DNA of 55,068 nt from an uncultured Polaribacter sp. (GCA_913061165.1 CAJXTJ010000002.1:1-55068), one strand, 5' to 3'. Positions 41,291-49,213 are shown, counted from the stretch's first letter. Numbers and translations: made by a program. The notes: a model not told the origin generated them from the letters alone.

Positions 41291-42448
41291 TTACTCTAAC
41301 CAAGATTTATAATATTCTTCATCGGCAATTTTCATAGCTTCTTCTGTAACCTGCAAGGGTTTAAAAGTATCTACCATCACGGCCAATTCTTCAGTTTTTG
41401 TTTTTCCGATGCTTTTTTCTGCTGTTCCGGGGTGCGGCCCATGCGGAATTCCTGATGGATGTAAAGAAATATGCCCTTGATCAATGTCGTTTCTACTCAT
41501 AAAATCGCCATCTACATAGTATAAAACCTCATCTGAATCGATGTTGCTATGACTGTATGGCGCAGGAATTGAATCTGGATGGTAATCATACATACGTGGC
41601 ACGAAACTGCAAATTACAAACGCATTGGTTTCAAAAGTTTGGTGCACTGGTGGCGGTTGATGAATTCTACCCGTTATTGGCTCAAAATCGTGAATTGAAA
41701 ATGCATACGGATAATTATAACCGTCATAGCCAACTACATCAAAAGGATGCGAAGCGTATGTCATTTCTGTTATTTCACCTTGTTTTTTTACTTTGATTAA
41801 GAAGTCTCCTAATTCATAATTTGTTTCTAATTCATAAGGTCTTCGGATATCTCGCTCGCAAAAAGGAGAATGCTCTAGTAGTTGTCCGAAATAATTTCTA
41901 TAGCGTTTTGGTGTGTATACTGGCGAATAAGACTCTACAATAAAAAGTCTATTATTCTCATCATCAAAATCTAATTTGTAAATAATACCACGCGGAATTA
42001 CTAGATAATCTCCATATTTAAAATCGATATTTCCAAGATGTGTTCTTAATTTTCCACTTCCTTTGTGAATAAAAATCACCTCGTCTGCATCTGTATTTTT
42101 ATAGAAATAATCTGTAGTCGATTTTTTTGGCGCCGATAAAATGATATTACAATCTGAATTTGTTAAAACAATTTTTCTACTTTCTAGATAATCGTCTTCT
42201 GGCGGCACTTGAAATCCGCGAAACCTATAAGATTGAATGTTATTGGCTTTTGCAATTATTGGTTTTACCGAATATTGCTTTCCAATTTTTTTAACCATTG
42301 TTGGTCTGTACTCATGATAGGAGTTGGTAGACATTCCGTCGAAACCAATTGTACCAAACAATTGTTCGTAATATAGAGTTCCGTCTTTTTTACGAAATTG
42401 CGTGTGTCTTTTGGGTGGAATGTTCCCTAGTTTATGATAAAAAGGCAT
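41291..42448 (-). CDS. hmgA: Homogentisate 1,2-dioxygenase
   Basis: Opens the ring of homogentisate to maleylacetoacetate, the step after HppD. The 385 residues fit bacterial HmgA of the shorter type. The cupin-fold core carries the iron-binding segment near the C-terminus (ISLHPSGIPHGPHPG, two or more His) and the conserved VYTPKRYRNYFGQLLEHSPFCERDIRRP region split over residues 174-202. The gene is first of the hmgA-hppD-kynA series. A -7 element and an AT-rich palindrome lie upstream. Maleylacetoacetate isomerase and fumarylacetoacetase are not in this window. Confidence 0.95.
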   Translation of the reverse strand: MPFYHKLGNIPPKRHTQFRKKDGTLYYEQLFGTIGFDGMSTNSYHEYRPTMVKKIGKQYSVKPIIAKANNIQSYRFRGFQVPPEDDYLESRKIVLTNSDCNIILSAPKKSTTDYFYKNTDADEVIFIHKGSGKLRTHLGNIDFKYGDYLVIPRGIIYKLDFDDENNRLFIVESYSPVYTPKRYRNYFGQLLEHSPFCERDIRRPYELETNYELGDFLIKVKKQGEITEMTYASHPFDVVGYDGYNYPYAFSIHDFEPITGRIHQPPPVHQTFETNAFVICSFVPRMYDYHPDSIPAPYSHSNIDSDEVLYYVDGDFMSRNDIDQGHISLHPSGIPHGPHPGTAEKSIGKTKTEELAVMVDTFKPLQVTEEAMKIADEEYYKSWLE

Positions 42449-42460
42449 GTTTTTCTATTA

Positions 42461-42506
42461 AATGATTAAAAAAATAAATGATTTAAAATTCATTTATTTA
42501 ATCATT
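42461..42506. promoter_or_regulatory. Long AT-rich palindrome in the hmgA leader
   Basis: An imperfect inverted repeat (left arm 42461-42481, right arm 42490-42506) pairs AATGATT...AAATAAATGA with TCATTTATTT...AATCATT. It lies 13 bases before the hmgA start and downstream of the probable promoter. It could be an operator or a 5'-UTR hairpin controlling the tyrosine-catabolic genes. Confidence 0.45.
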
Positions 42507-42581
42507 CTGGATTGCGCTTCATTAAAAACTTTAAGTGTGATAATAAATCTAAATACATCTCAATCGATTTCGTTAATATAA

Positions 42582-42589
42582 CAAAGGTA
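42582..42589 (-). promoter_or_regulatory. Probable -7 element of hmgA
   Basis: The minus strand reads TACCTTTG (TAnnTTTG), 134 bases before the hmgA start. This would leave a leader of about 125 bases that contains the palindrome. No -33 TTG is at the standard spacing. Confidence 0.35.
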
Positions 42590-42623
42590 AGAAAAGTATA
42601 AAGAAAATTTAGGTTTATAGAAA

Positions 42624-43679
42624 TTATTCAATCTTTTTAACAACTGCTTTTGGAGCCTCTTTTCTTGTGCCATCAAAACCATCTACACCTCCAACGGTTG
42701 TATATTTCATGACATATTTTTTATTAGGAAAAATACGTTTATAAGCACTCTGACACATTAATGTTGCCTCATGAAAGCCGCAAAGAATTAATTTCAATTT
42801 CCCAGGATAGGTATTTACATCCCCAATAGCATAAATTCCGGGTATGTTAGTTTGATAATCTAAAGCATTGTTTACTTTAATGGCATTTTTCTCGATCTCT
42901 AGTCCCCAATCTCCAATAGGTCCTAGTTTTGGAGACAATCCAAAAAGCGGAATAAAATGATCTGTCTCAATCGTGAATTCTTCTCCTCCGTTTTGAATTA
43001 AAGAAACACCTGTTACTTTATCCGTTCCCAAAATTCCTTTTACTTCTGCTGGTGTAATCATGATAATTTTTCCAGCATCCTTTAATTCTTGTACTTTGTC
43101 TACAGAATCTAAAGCACCTCTAAATTCGTTTCTTCTATGAATTAAAGTTACAGATGAAGCCACATCTGTTAAGAATATTGCCCAATCTAAAGCAGAGTCT
43201 CCACCACCAGAGATCACCACTTTTTTATCTCTGTAAAATTCTGGATCTCTAATAATATATTCAACTCCCTTATCTTCAAAATCTAAAATATTAGGAATCG
43301 GTGGTTTTCTTGGTTCGAAAGAACCCAATCCACCAGCGATAGCAACAACTTTTGCATGATGTTTTGTACCTTTATTTGTAGTAATAACAAAGGTTCCATC
43401 TTCTTGTTTTTCTATAGTTTCTGCACGTTCTCCTAAAGTAAAACCAGGTTCAAATTGTTTAATTTGCTCTAACAACTTATCTGTTAAGTCTCCTGCTAAA
43501 ATCTCTGGATATGCAGGAATATCATAAATAGGTTTTTTAGGATAAATTTCTGAACATTGACCACCAGCTTGTGGCAATGCATCTATTAAATGACAACGTA
43601 GTTTCAATAATCCTGCTTCAAAAACGGTAAACAAACCTGTAGGTCCTGCACCAATAATTAAAATATCTGTTGTAATCAT
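42624..43679 (-). CDS. Ferredoxin--NADP+ reductase (thioredoxin-reductase-like type)
   Basis: This 351-residue FAD/NAD(P)-binding flavoprotein has the N-terminal FAD motif GAGPTGLFTVFEAG (residues 8-21) and the NADPH motif GGGDSALDWA (about 160). The second FAD motif is AIGDVNTYPGKLKLI. The CxxC pair of thioredoxin reductases is absent, which together with the C-terminal extension places it with YumC/FNR-type enzymes that reduce ferredoxin or flavodoxin. Upstream on the same strand are the NifU-type and Mrp genes, a fitting Fe-S context. The 119-base gap holds a REP-like palindrome. Confidence 0.9.
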   Translation of the reverse strand: MITTDILIIGAGPTGLFTVFEAGLLKLRCHLIDALPQAGGQCSEIYPKKPIYDIPAYPEILAGDLTDKLLEQIKQFEPGFTLGERAETIEKQEDGTFVITTNKGTKHHAKVVAIAGGLGSFEPRKPPIPNILDFEDKGVEYIIRDPEFYRDKKVVISGGGDSALDWAIFLTDVASSVTLIHRRNEFRGALDSVDKVQELKDAGKIIMITPAEVKGILGTDKVTGVSLIQNGGEEFTIETDHFIPLFGLSPKLGPIGDWGLEIEKNAIKVNNALDYQTNIPGIYAIGDVNTYPGKLKLILCGFHEATLMCQSAYKRIFPNKKYVMKYTTVGGVDGFDGTRKEAPKAVVKKIE

Positions 43680-43700
43680 TTTCTTTATTTTTCGTTAGTA

Positions 43701-43748
43701 CGAGGAACGAAGTAGGCTCTTTATTTTATGAGATTACTTCGTTCCTCG
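43701..43748. repeat. REP-like palindromic element
   Basis: CGAGGAACGAAGTA (43701-43714) and TACTTCGTTCCTCG (43735-43748) form a 14-bp perfect stem with a 20-base loop. The flanks also resemble each other (CGTTAGTA... and ...AATTACG). The pattern resembles the intergenic palindromes with GCGAGGAACGAAGCAATCT-type cores that are repeated in many Bacteroidota genomes (recalled knowledge). It could also terminate the nifU-type gene. Confidence 0.7.
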
Positions 43749-43798
43749 CAATTACGTTTTTTAATTATTTTAAAATAATCTAATTTTAAAATCAGATT

Positions 43799-44035
43799 TT
43801 AAGCTACATTTATTACCGCTACTATTTGTGGTGCATACTTTTTAATAGTTGCTTCCACACCATTTTTTAAAGTCATTTGATTTACAGAACAACTGATACA
43901 AGCACCCTCTAATTGTATTTTTACAATTTCATCTTCTATTGATAAAAGCTTAATATTCCCACCATCACTCATTAAAAATGGCCGAATTTCTTCTAACGCT
44001 TTTTCTACATTGTCTAAGGTTTCTTCTGCTGTCAT
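43799..44035 (-). CDS. NifU C-terminal-domain Fe-S scaffold protein
   Basis: This 78-residue protein consists only of the NifU C-terminal domain. The cluster-binding CxxC motif appears in GACISCSVNQMTLKNGVE, near residues 39-57. Such proteins (NfuA/Nfu type) carry or deliver [4Fe-4S] clusters. The start is 3 bases after the mrp stop, so they are co-transcribed and likely act together in Fe-S maturation. Its length is that of the stand-alone family in Bacteroidota. Confidence 0.92.
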   Translation of the reverse strand: MTAEETLDNVEKALEEIRPFLMSDGGNIKLLSIEDEIVKIQLEGACISCSVNQMTLKNGVEATIKKYAPQIVAVINVA

Positions 44036-44038
44036 AAT

Positions 44039-45178
44039 TTATTTTTTAACTGCACTACACCCGCTCATTGTTGTAATTCTAACAACTTCTGTTGGAGGTA
44101 AATTTTGGTTTCTTTTTAATAACTCTGCTACCATCTCTTTTGTAATCTCATTAAAAGATTTTTCTAAAACAGTACCATTTTGCATTGCTACAGGGCGTCC
44201 AACATCTCCAGACTCTCGAATACTTTGCACTAAAGGAATTTCACCTAAAAACTTTGTTTTAATATCTTCTGCTAAATTCTTTGCGCCGTCTTTACCAAAA
44301 ATATAATATTTATTATTTGGCAATTCTTCTGGTGTAAAATACGCCATGTTTTCTATGATACCTAAAACAGGAACGTTAATGTTTTCTTGTTGAAACATAG
44401 CAACTCCTTTTTTAGCATCTGCCAAGGCAATATTTTGAGGTGTACTTACGATTACTGCACCACTGATAGGTAAGGCTTGTACAATAGATAAGTGCACGTC
44501 TCCTGTTCCTGGAGGTAAATCGATCAGTAAAAAGTCTAATTCTCCCCAATCTGCATCAAAAATTAATTGTTTTAATGCTTTTGAAGCCATTGGCCCTCGC
44601 CAAATTACTGCTTGACCTGGATCTGTGAAAAACCCTAAAGATAATAATTTCACACCATAACTCTCTACAGGTTTCATTTTAGAACGACCTTCTATATTTA
44701 CAGAAAGTGGTTTTGCTTTCTCAACATCAAACATAATATGTTGTGATGGACCATAAACGTCTGCATCTAAAACACCTACATTAAAACCCATTTTTGCCAA
44801 AGAAATTGCAGTATTTGCTGTAATAGTAGATTTGCCAACACCCCCTTTACCAGAAGCAATTGCAATGATATTTTTTATATTTGGAATTTCTTTCCCTCTA
44901 ATTTGATTTGGGTTTTCTTTAACTGCAGGCTTTTCAACTTTTAAATTAATTTTCACCTGAATAGCATCTGAAACATTGGCTTTAATTACTTTCGTAATCT
45001 CAGCTTCCGTTTTCTTTTTTGCTTGCAAAGTAGGGTTACTAATGGTAACATCTACTTCTACCTCGTTACCAAAAACAACGATATTTGTTATGTTTTTATT
45101 TTCCACCAAACTTTTCCCTTCGCCAGGGGCAGTAATAGTATCTAATGCTTTGTATATATCTTCTTTTTTAAAACTCAC
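44039..45178 (-). CDS. Mrp/NBP35-type P-loop ATPase lacking the usual CxxC motif
   Basis: This 379-residue protein has an N-terminal MIP18/DUF59 domain (about 1-85) and a Mrp ATPase domain. The deviant Walker A is ASGKGGVGKST (residues 108-118), followed by VLDADVYGPSQ, and LLIDLPPGTGD serves as Walker B. Mrp/ApbC proteins bind a bridging Fe-S cluster through CPxC after the ENMSYF motif. Here ENMAYFTPEELPNNKYYIFG (276-295) has no cysteine, and the only Cys is near residue 375. Start is a GTG. It is co-transcribed with a NifU-domain gene, so an Fe-S carrier role is still likely. Confidence 0.9.
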   Translation of the reverse strand: MSFKKEDIYKALDTITAPGEGKSLVENKNITNIVVFGNEVEVDVTISNPTLQAKKKTEAEITKVIKANVSDAIQVKINLKVEKPAVKENPNQIRGKEIPNIKNIIAIASGKGGVGKSTITANTAISLAKMGFNVGVLDADVYGPSQHIMFDVEKAKPLSVNIEGRSKMKPVESYGVKLLSLGFFTDPGQAVIWRGPMASKALKQLIFDADWGELDFLLIDLPPGTGDVHLSIVQALPISGAVIVSTPQNIALADAKKGVAMFQQENINVPVLGIIENMAYFTPEELPNNKYYIFGKDGAKNLAEDIKTKFLGEIPLVQSIRESGDVGRPVAMQNGTVLEKSFNEITKEMVAELLKRNQNLPPTEVVRITTMSGCSAVKK

Positions 45179-45204
45179 GTCTTATTTTTATTTAATCTTA
45201 ATTG

Positions 45205-45212
45205 CAAAGGTA
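45205..45212 (-). promoter_or_regulatory. Probable -7 element of the mrp-nifU unit
   Basis: The minus strand reads TACCTTTG (TAnnTTTG), 26 bases before the GTG start of mrp. The -33 region lacks a well-placed TTG. Confidence 0.4.
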
Positions 45213-45264
45213 CGGCTTACTCTTCAAAAAATAAAGCTTGTAGATTGCGATTATTTATGATTTA

Positions 45265-45289
45265 ATAGATGCCTATTATAGGCACTATT
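45265..45289. terminator. Hairpin between the alkyltransferase-like gene and mrp
   Basis: TGCCTAT and ATAGGCA (45270-45276 and 45278-45284) form a perfect palindrome around one T. The stem extends to AATAG/CTATT with one bulge, and TTTTT follows on the plus side. It lies 26 bases beyond the stop of the minus-strand gene, so it may end that transcript, but the minus-side U-tract is poor. Confidence 0.4.
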
Positions 45290-45314
45290 TTTATCAGTTT
45301 CTAAAGTATAAAGA

Positions 45315-45644
45315 TTACAAATCTATAGGGTTCCAAAAGACTTTCTCAAAATCTTGAATCTGATTTTCTACAACAACAATACCTTCATTTTCTAACAATT
45401 GTTGCATTAAATTTGTGCCGCCAAAATGATGCTTTCCTGTAAGTAATCCTTTTCTATTTACAACTCTGTGTGCAGGAACTTCTTCTGTTTGATTGTGTGA
45501 ATTATTCATTGCCCAGCCAACCATTCTAGCAGAGCGCGCTGCTCCTAAATAGGTCGCTATTGCGCCATAACTAGTTACTCTGCCAAAAGGAACTAATCTA
45601 GCTGTTTTATAAACTTTATCATAAAAGTTGTCCGGTTTTTTCAC
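45315..45644 (-). CDS. Alkyltransferase-like (ATL) MGMT-family DNA-binding protein
   Basis: This 109-residue protein consists only of the MGMT C-terminal DNA-binding domain. The active-site motif PCHRV of methyltransferases is here PAHRVVNRKG, with Ala58 in place of the alkyl-accepting Cys. Therefore it cannot repair alkylguanine itself. ATL proteins flip and bind O6-alkylguanine and flag it for nucleotide excision repair. Other family features are present: the helix-turn-helix GRVTSYGAIATYLG and the Arg finger in RSARMVGWAM. The start is a GTG. It follows trmB by 28 bases on the same strand. Confidence 0.9.
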   Translation of the reverse strand: MKKPDNFYDKVYKTARLVPFGRVTSYGAIATYLGAARSARMVGWAMNNSHNQTEEVPAHRVVNRKGLLTGKHHFGGTNLMQQLLENEGIVVVENQIQDFEKVFWNPIDL

Positions 45645-45672
45645 AGCGTGAAGATACCAATATTTGTAGAAA

Positions 45673-46344
45673 CTAGAACTTCAATCGAAATTGAATATAC
45701 GTAATAGGTTTGTTAACTTCTAAATACTGGTTTTCGTAAAAAGTCTGTGTTTCTGTTACTTCTTTTGGAGCACCTTCATTTTTATAAACCGTATGGTTTG
45801 CATATAAAACTTCATGACCTGCACCATGCAATAAACCTAGCGTATAACCGTGCATAAATTCACTATCGGTTTTAAGATTCATAATTCCTTCTTCGTTTAA
45901 AATATGGTGGTATTTTTTCAGAAAAGAAGTATTCGTCATTCTGTGCTTTGTGCGCTGGTATTTTATTTGTGGATCTGGAAAAGTTATCCAAATTTCAGAA
46001 ACTTCATTTTCTGCAAAAATAAAATCTACCAACTCTATCTGCGTTCTTACAAAAGCAACATTTGGTAAGTTTTCTTCAACCGCCGTTTTTGCTCCACGCC
46101 AAAAACGTGCACCTTTAATATCAATACCGATGTAGTTTTTATTTGGGTTTTTTCTTGCCAATGCAATGGTATACTCTCCCTTGCCGCAACCTAGCTCTAC
46201 AACAATAGGATTGTTGTTTTCAAAAAAAGAATGCCACTTACCTTTGTGGACAAAGTTAGTTACTACTTCTTCTCTTGTTGGCTGAATGACATTTTTAAAC
46301 GCTTCATTTTCTTTGAAACGTTTTAGTTTGTTTTTGCTTCCCAA
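45673..46344 (-). CDS. trmB: tRNA (guanine-N7-)-methyltransferase
   Basis: TrmB adds N7-methyl to guanosine 46 in the tRNA variable loop using S-adenosylmethionine. The 223 residues fit the family. Motifs are the SAM loop VELGCGKGEYTIALA (about residues 49-63), IGIDIKGARFWRGAK, and the family signature IWITFPDPQIKYQRTKHRM (about 119-137). The start is a TTG (MGSKNKLKRF). Between a small membrane-protein gene and the ATL gene, all on the minus strand, it probably belongs to a three-gene transcript. Confidence 0.94.
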   Translation of the reverse strand: MGSKNKLKRFKENEAFKNVIQPTREEVVTNFVHKGKWHSFFENNNPIVVELGCGKGEYTIALARKNPNKNYIGIDIKGARFWRGAKTAVEENLPNVAFVRTQIELVDFIFAENEVSEIWITFPDPQIKYQRTKHRMTNTSFLKKYHHILNEEGIMNLKTDSEFMHGYTLGLLHGAGHEVLYANHTVYKNEGAPKEVTETQTFYENQYLEVNKPITYIQFRLKF

Positions 46345-46353
46345 TTTCTAAAA

Positions 46354-46575
46354 TTAAGATCTATCTTCTGTTCCTTCTTTTACAAAACGGCGCGATTCTT
46401 TCATCCAATATCTAAATAGGAATAATAAAACGATTAGAAAACCCCAGTTTACTGCGTTAGAAATCCACCATCCAAAATCTTGAGTAGCCACACTAGTGCG
46501 CAACCAATTAAAAGGAAGAAATAAAAGATCTGTAAATAAACTACCAATCCATCTAAAAATATTGCCTGCTATCAT
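46354..46575 (-). CDS. Small membrane protein (DUF6341-like)
   Basis: This 73-residue protein has one clear membrane helix (WISNAVNWGFLIVLLFLFRYW, split across about residues 37-57) and a Trp/Phe-rich N-terminal amphipathic part. The C-terminus is charged (KESRRFVKEGTEDRS). It resembles short Flavobacterial proteins listed as DUF6341 (from memory), some of which carry a mistaken uracil phosphoribosyltransferase label because upp is nearby. The function is unknown. It starts the trmB-ATL unit and is divergent from a DUF6427-like membrane-protein gene 41 bases away. Confidence 0.72.
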   Translation of the reverse strand: MIAGNIFRWIGSLFTDLLFLPFNWLRTSVATQDFGWWISNAVNWGFLIVLLFLFRYWMKESRRFVKEGTEDRS

Positions 46576-46616
46576 AACTTAATTATCTTTACGTTGCAAA
46601 AATAACAAAAGAAACA

Positions 46617-47546
46617 ATGCTAGCCAATTTTTTAGGGAAATCTAAGCCAATCAATTTCATAATTCTTTTAAGTCTATTTTTTGGTATATTTATTAGTACC
46701 TCTTTTTCCCTTTTTAGTAATGCAGATTTTGAACTCTCCTTACTATTTAAAAGTACCTGTTTCTTAGGTTTAAATTTAGTAATTTTCTTCTTTTATAATT
46801 TTGTAGTTACTAAGAACAATTTAACCTTAGATAATTTTTACGCATTCTTTACTTTTACTATTTTACTTAGTTATTTCACAGCAATTACACACAGTACTAA
46901 AACACTGATTACATTGCTATTATACCTTATATTTATAAGGAAAGTATACAGTTTAAAATCTAAAAAGAACACCTTACAAAAACTCTTTGACAGTGGTTTT
47001 TGGTTAAGTATTCTTTTTATTATCGAGCCTTTTACTGCTGTTTTTAGTATTTTAATCTATTCTGGAATTTTCTTACATCAAAAATCAGTAAGTAATACTT
47101 TAATTGCTCCTATAGTTGGATTTTTAACACCATTAATTATTTATTTCACCTATTGCTTTTGGTTCGATAAATTATATGTTTTTATCAATCTTTTTTATTT
47201 TGACACCTTTTATAATTTTATTTTTAGGCCAGAAAACCCATATTATTGGATTACAATATTTATTCTTACGCTTTCTGTAATAGCTATATTTTTAAAATCT
47301 CCAAAAGCATTTTCTGTAAATAACTCATTTAAAAAAAGCTGGATCCTCTTGATAATAAACTTACTAGTTGCTTTAACTTTTGCCTTACTAGTTCCGAATA
47401 AAAACAATACAGAATTATTATTTTTATTGTTTCCGGCAGCAATTATTATTGCAAATGGCTTCGAAAGTGTGGGCAGCAACTTTGTAAAAAACATACTATT
47501 TGTATTGCTTTTAGCAAGTGCCATTATTTTACCTTTTATATTATAG
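46617..47546 (+). CDS. Polytopic membrane protein (DUF6427-like)
   Basis: This 309-residue, very hydrophobic inner-membrane protein has roughly 8-10 helices spread along its whole length. It starts MLANFLGKSKPINFIILLSL and ends in a hydrophobic segment (ILFVLLLASAIILPFIL). It resembles Flavobacterial proteins grouped as DUF6427, an assignment made from memory of context and style. There is no charged motif that marks a transporter or polymerase family, though the topology is reminiscent of O-antigen/glycosyltransferase-like membrane proteins. Its 3' end overlaps the convergent upp gene by 6 bases. Confidence 0.75.
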   Translation: MLANFLGKSKPINFIILLSLFFGIFISTSFSLFSNADFELSLLFKSTCFLGLNLVIFFFYNFVVTKNNLTLDNFYAFFTFTILLSYFTAITHSTKTLITLLLYLIFIRKVYSLKSKKNTLQKLFDSGFWLSILFIIEPFTAVFSILIYSGIFLHQKSVSNTLIAPIVGFLTPLIIYFTYCFWFDKLYVFINLFYFDTFYNFIFRPENPYYWITIFILTLSVIAIFLKSPKAFSVNNSFKKSWILLIINLLVALTFALLVPNKNNTELLFLLFPAAIIIANGFESVGSNFVKNILFVLLLASAIILPFIL

Positions 47547-48194
47547 CTTCGTTCCAAAAGACAAATCTCCAGCATCACCTAAGCCAGGAATAATATATCC
47601 TTTTTCGTTTAAATCGTTGTCTATTGCAGCAATCCATAAATGTGTGTTTTCTGGAAAATGTGCTTTAATAAAATCGATACCTTCCCTAGAAGCAATTACA
47701 GCAACAATATGCAGTTCTTTTGGCGCACCATTCTTTATTATTGCTTCATAAACGGCAACCAAACTTTGTCCGGTAGCGAGCATTGGGTCTGCCAATAATA
47801 ATGTTTTATTCTTTATTTCGGGTGCTGCAAAATATTCTACAACAATTTCGAATGTTGCATCGTTATTAGGGTGGTGTCTGTAAGCAGAAATAAAGGCATT
47901 TTCTGCAGCATCAAAATAATTTAATAAGCCTTGATGTAAAGGTAAGCCAGCTCTTAAAACTGAACATAATACAATGTTATTAGTAGTTTTATTTACCTTT
48001 TTTATTCCCAAAGGTGTTACAACATCTTTAGAGGTATAGCTTAATTTTTTACTTAATTCGTATCCTAAAACCTCACCAATTCTCTCAATGTTTCTTCTAA
48101 AACGTAAAGAATCTTTTTGAATGGTAACGTCTCTAATTTCGGCTATAAATTTATTTAAAATAGAATTATTTTCTGAAATGTGGTGTATTTGCAT
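47541..48194 (-). CDS. upp: Uracil phosphoribosyltransferase
   Basis: Converts uracil and PRPP to UMP in pyrimidine salvage. The 217 residues match the family length. The PRPP loop is LLADPMLATGQSL (about residues 134-146) and the uracil-binding region is near the C-terminus (WIAAIDNDLNEKGYIIPGLGDAGD). The frame extends to 48215, but ATG 48194 is preferred: it gives the family N-terminus MQIHHISENNSILN, and a -7 element (48213-48220) overlaps the extension. It overlaps the convergent DUF6427-like gene by 6 bases. Confidence 0.95.
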   Translation of the reverse strand: MQIHHISENNSILNKFIAEIRDVTIQKDSLRFRRNIERIGEVLGYELSKKLSYTSKDVVTPLGIKKVNKTTNNIVLCSVLRAGLPLHQGLLNYFDAAENAFISAYRHHPNNDATFEIVVEYFAAPEIKNKTLLLADPMLATGQSLVAVYEAIIKNGAPKELHIVAVIASREGIDFIKAHFPENTHLWIAAIDNDLNEKGYIIPGLGDAGDLSFGTKL

Positions 48195-48212
48195 TTTGTG
48201 AAGATAAGTAAA

Positions 48213-48220
48213 CAAATTTA
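48213..48220 (-). promoter_or_regulatory. Probable -7 element of upp
   Basis: The minus strand reads TAAATTTG (TAnnTTTG), 18 bases before ATG 48194. It supports the internal start. No TTG is at the 19-base spacing. Confidence 0.4.
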
Positions 48221-48281
48221 TTAAAAATATTTGAAATTTATTCTCAACTTTGTGCGTTAATTTTAAGAGGTACCTTATCTA

Positions 48282-49178
48282 ATGAATCAAAGAACATTTG
48301 CATTAATTGCAGTTTCAATAGCTACATTAATTTACGGCGTAACGTACACAATAGCTAAAGACGTAATGCCTAATTATATTAAACCTTATGGTTTTATATT
48401 ACTACGCGTTTCTAGTGCAACTTTAATTTTTTGGACTGCAGGATTGTTTATAAAGCAACAAAAAATAGAAAAATCTGATTACAAAAAAATCTTGATTGCG
48501 TCCTTTTTTGGAATTACAATAAACATGCTTGCATTTTTTAAAGGATTAAGTTTAACAAGCCCTATTAGTGCCTCTGTAATGATGGTAACTTCGCCAATAA
48601 TGGTTTTAATTTTTTCTAGCATTTTAATTAGAAAACCAATTGGAAAACAACGCGTTTTAGGTGTATTTATTGGTTTAGTGGGTGCTCTTTTTTTAATTAC
48701 ATTGGGTAATTCTTCTACCGCGAACTCCACAAACAGTGCATTCGGAAATTTTTTAGTGTTTTTAAATGCGGCCTCTTATGGTTTGTATTTGGTGTTGGCA
48801 AAAGATTTAGTTAAAAAATACAATCCCATTGTATTTATAAAATGGTTGTATTTATTCGGTTTAATTTTTGTAATACCTTTTGGTTATAATGAATTAACGG
48901 CTGTTATTTGGGAAGAAATTCCTACAAATATCTATTGGAATATTAGTTTTGTGTTGCTCTTTACTACCTGTATTACCTATCTTTTTAATTTATATGGTTT
49001 GTCAAAATTAAAACCAACTACGGTAAGTGTTTTTATTTATTTACAGCCTGTAATTGCTACCATTTATGCATTAATTGTGGGCAGCGATTCTTTAAATTTA
49101 ATACAGCTTTTCGCTACCTTATTAATCTTTTTTGGTGTTTATTTAGTAACCAAACAAGTAGAAAAATCTACCAAATAA
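48282..49178 (+). CDS. EamA/DMT family transporter
   Basis: This 298-residue inner-membrane protein has ten hydrophobic helices arranged as two EamA repeats (about residues 5-137 and 150-290). The second repeat ends with the typical QPVIATIYALIVGSDSL segment. The family exports or imports small metabolites such as amino acids, nucleobases or drugs. The substrate cannot be told. It is a single gene, preceded by the upp promoter region and followed by the yicC-gmk-nadD series 35 bases later on the same strand. Confidence 0.9.
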   Translation: MNQRTFALIAVSIATLIYGVTYTIAKDVMPNYIKPYGFILLRVSSATLIFWTAGLFIKQQKIEKSDYKKILIASFFGITINMLAFFKGLSLTSPISASVMMVTSPIMVLIFSSILIRKPIGKQRVLGVFIGLVGALFLITLGNSSTANSTNSAFGNFLVFLNAASYGLYLVLAKDLVKKYNPIVFIKWLYLFGLIFVIPFGYNELTAVIWEEIPTNIYWNISFVLLFTTCITYLFNLYGLSKLKPTTVSVFIYLQPVIATIYALIVGSDSLNLIQLFATLLIFFGVYLVTKQVEKSTK

Positions 49179-49213
49179 AACTATCTTTACAACTTATTTA
49201 AAATGACGATTTT

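Noticed and set aside
42624-43679. Thioredoxin reductase assignment
   Set aside because: The redox-active CxxC between the two halves is missing, which fits ferredoxin-NADP reductase instead.
46354-46575. Uracil phosphoribosyltransferase assignment for the 73-residue membrane protein
   Set aside because: It lacks the PRPP loop and is far too short. The real upp is at 47541-48194.
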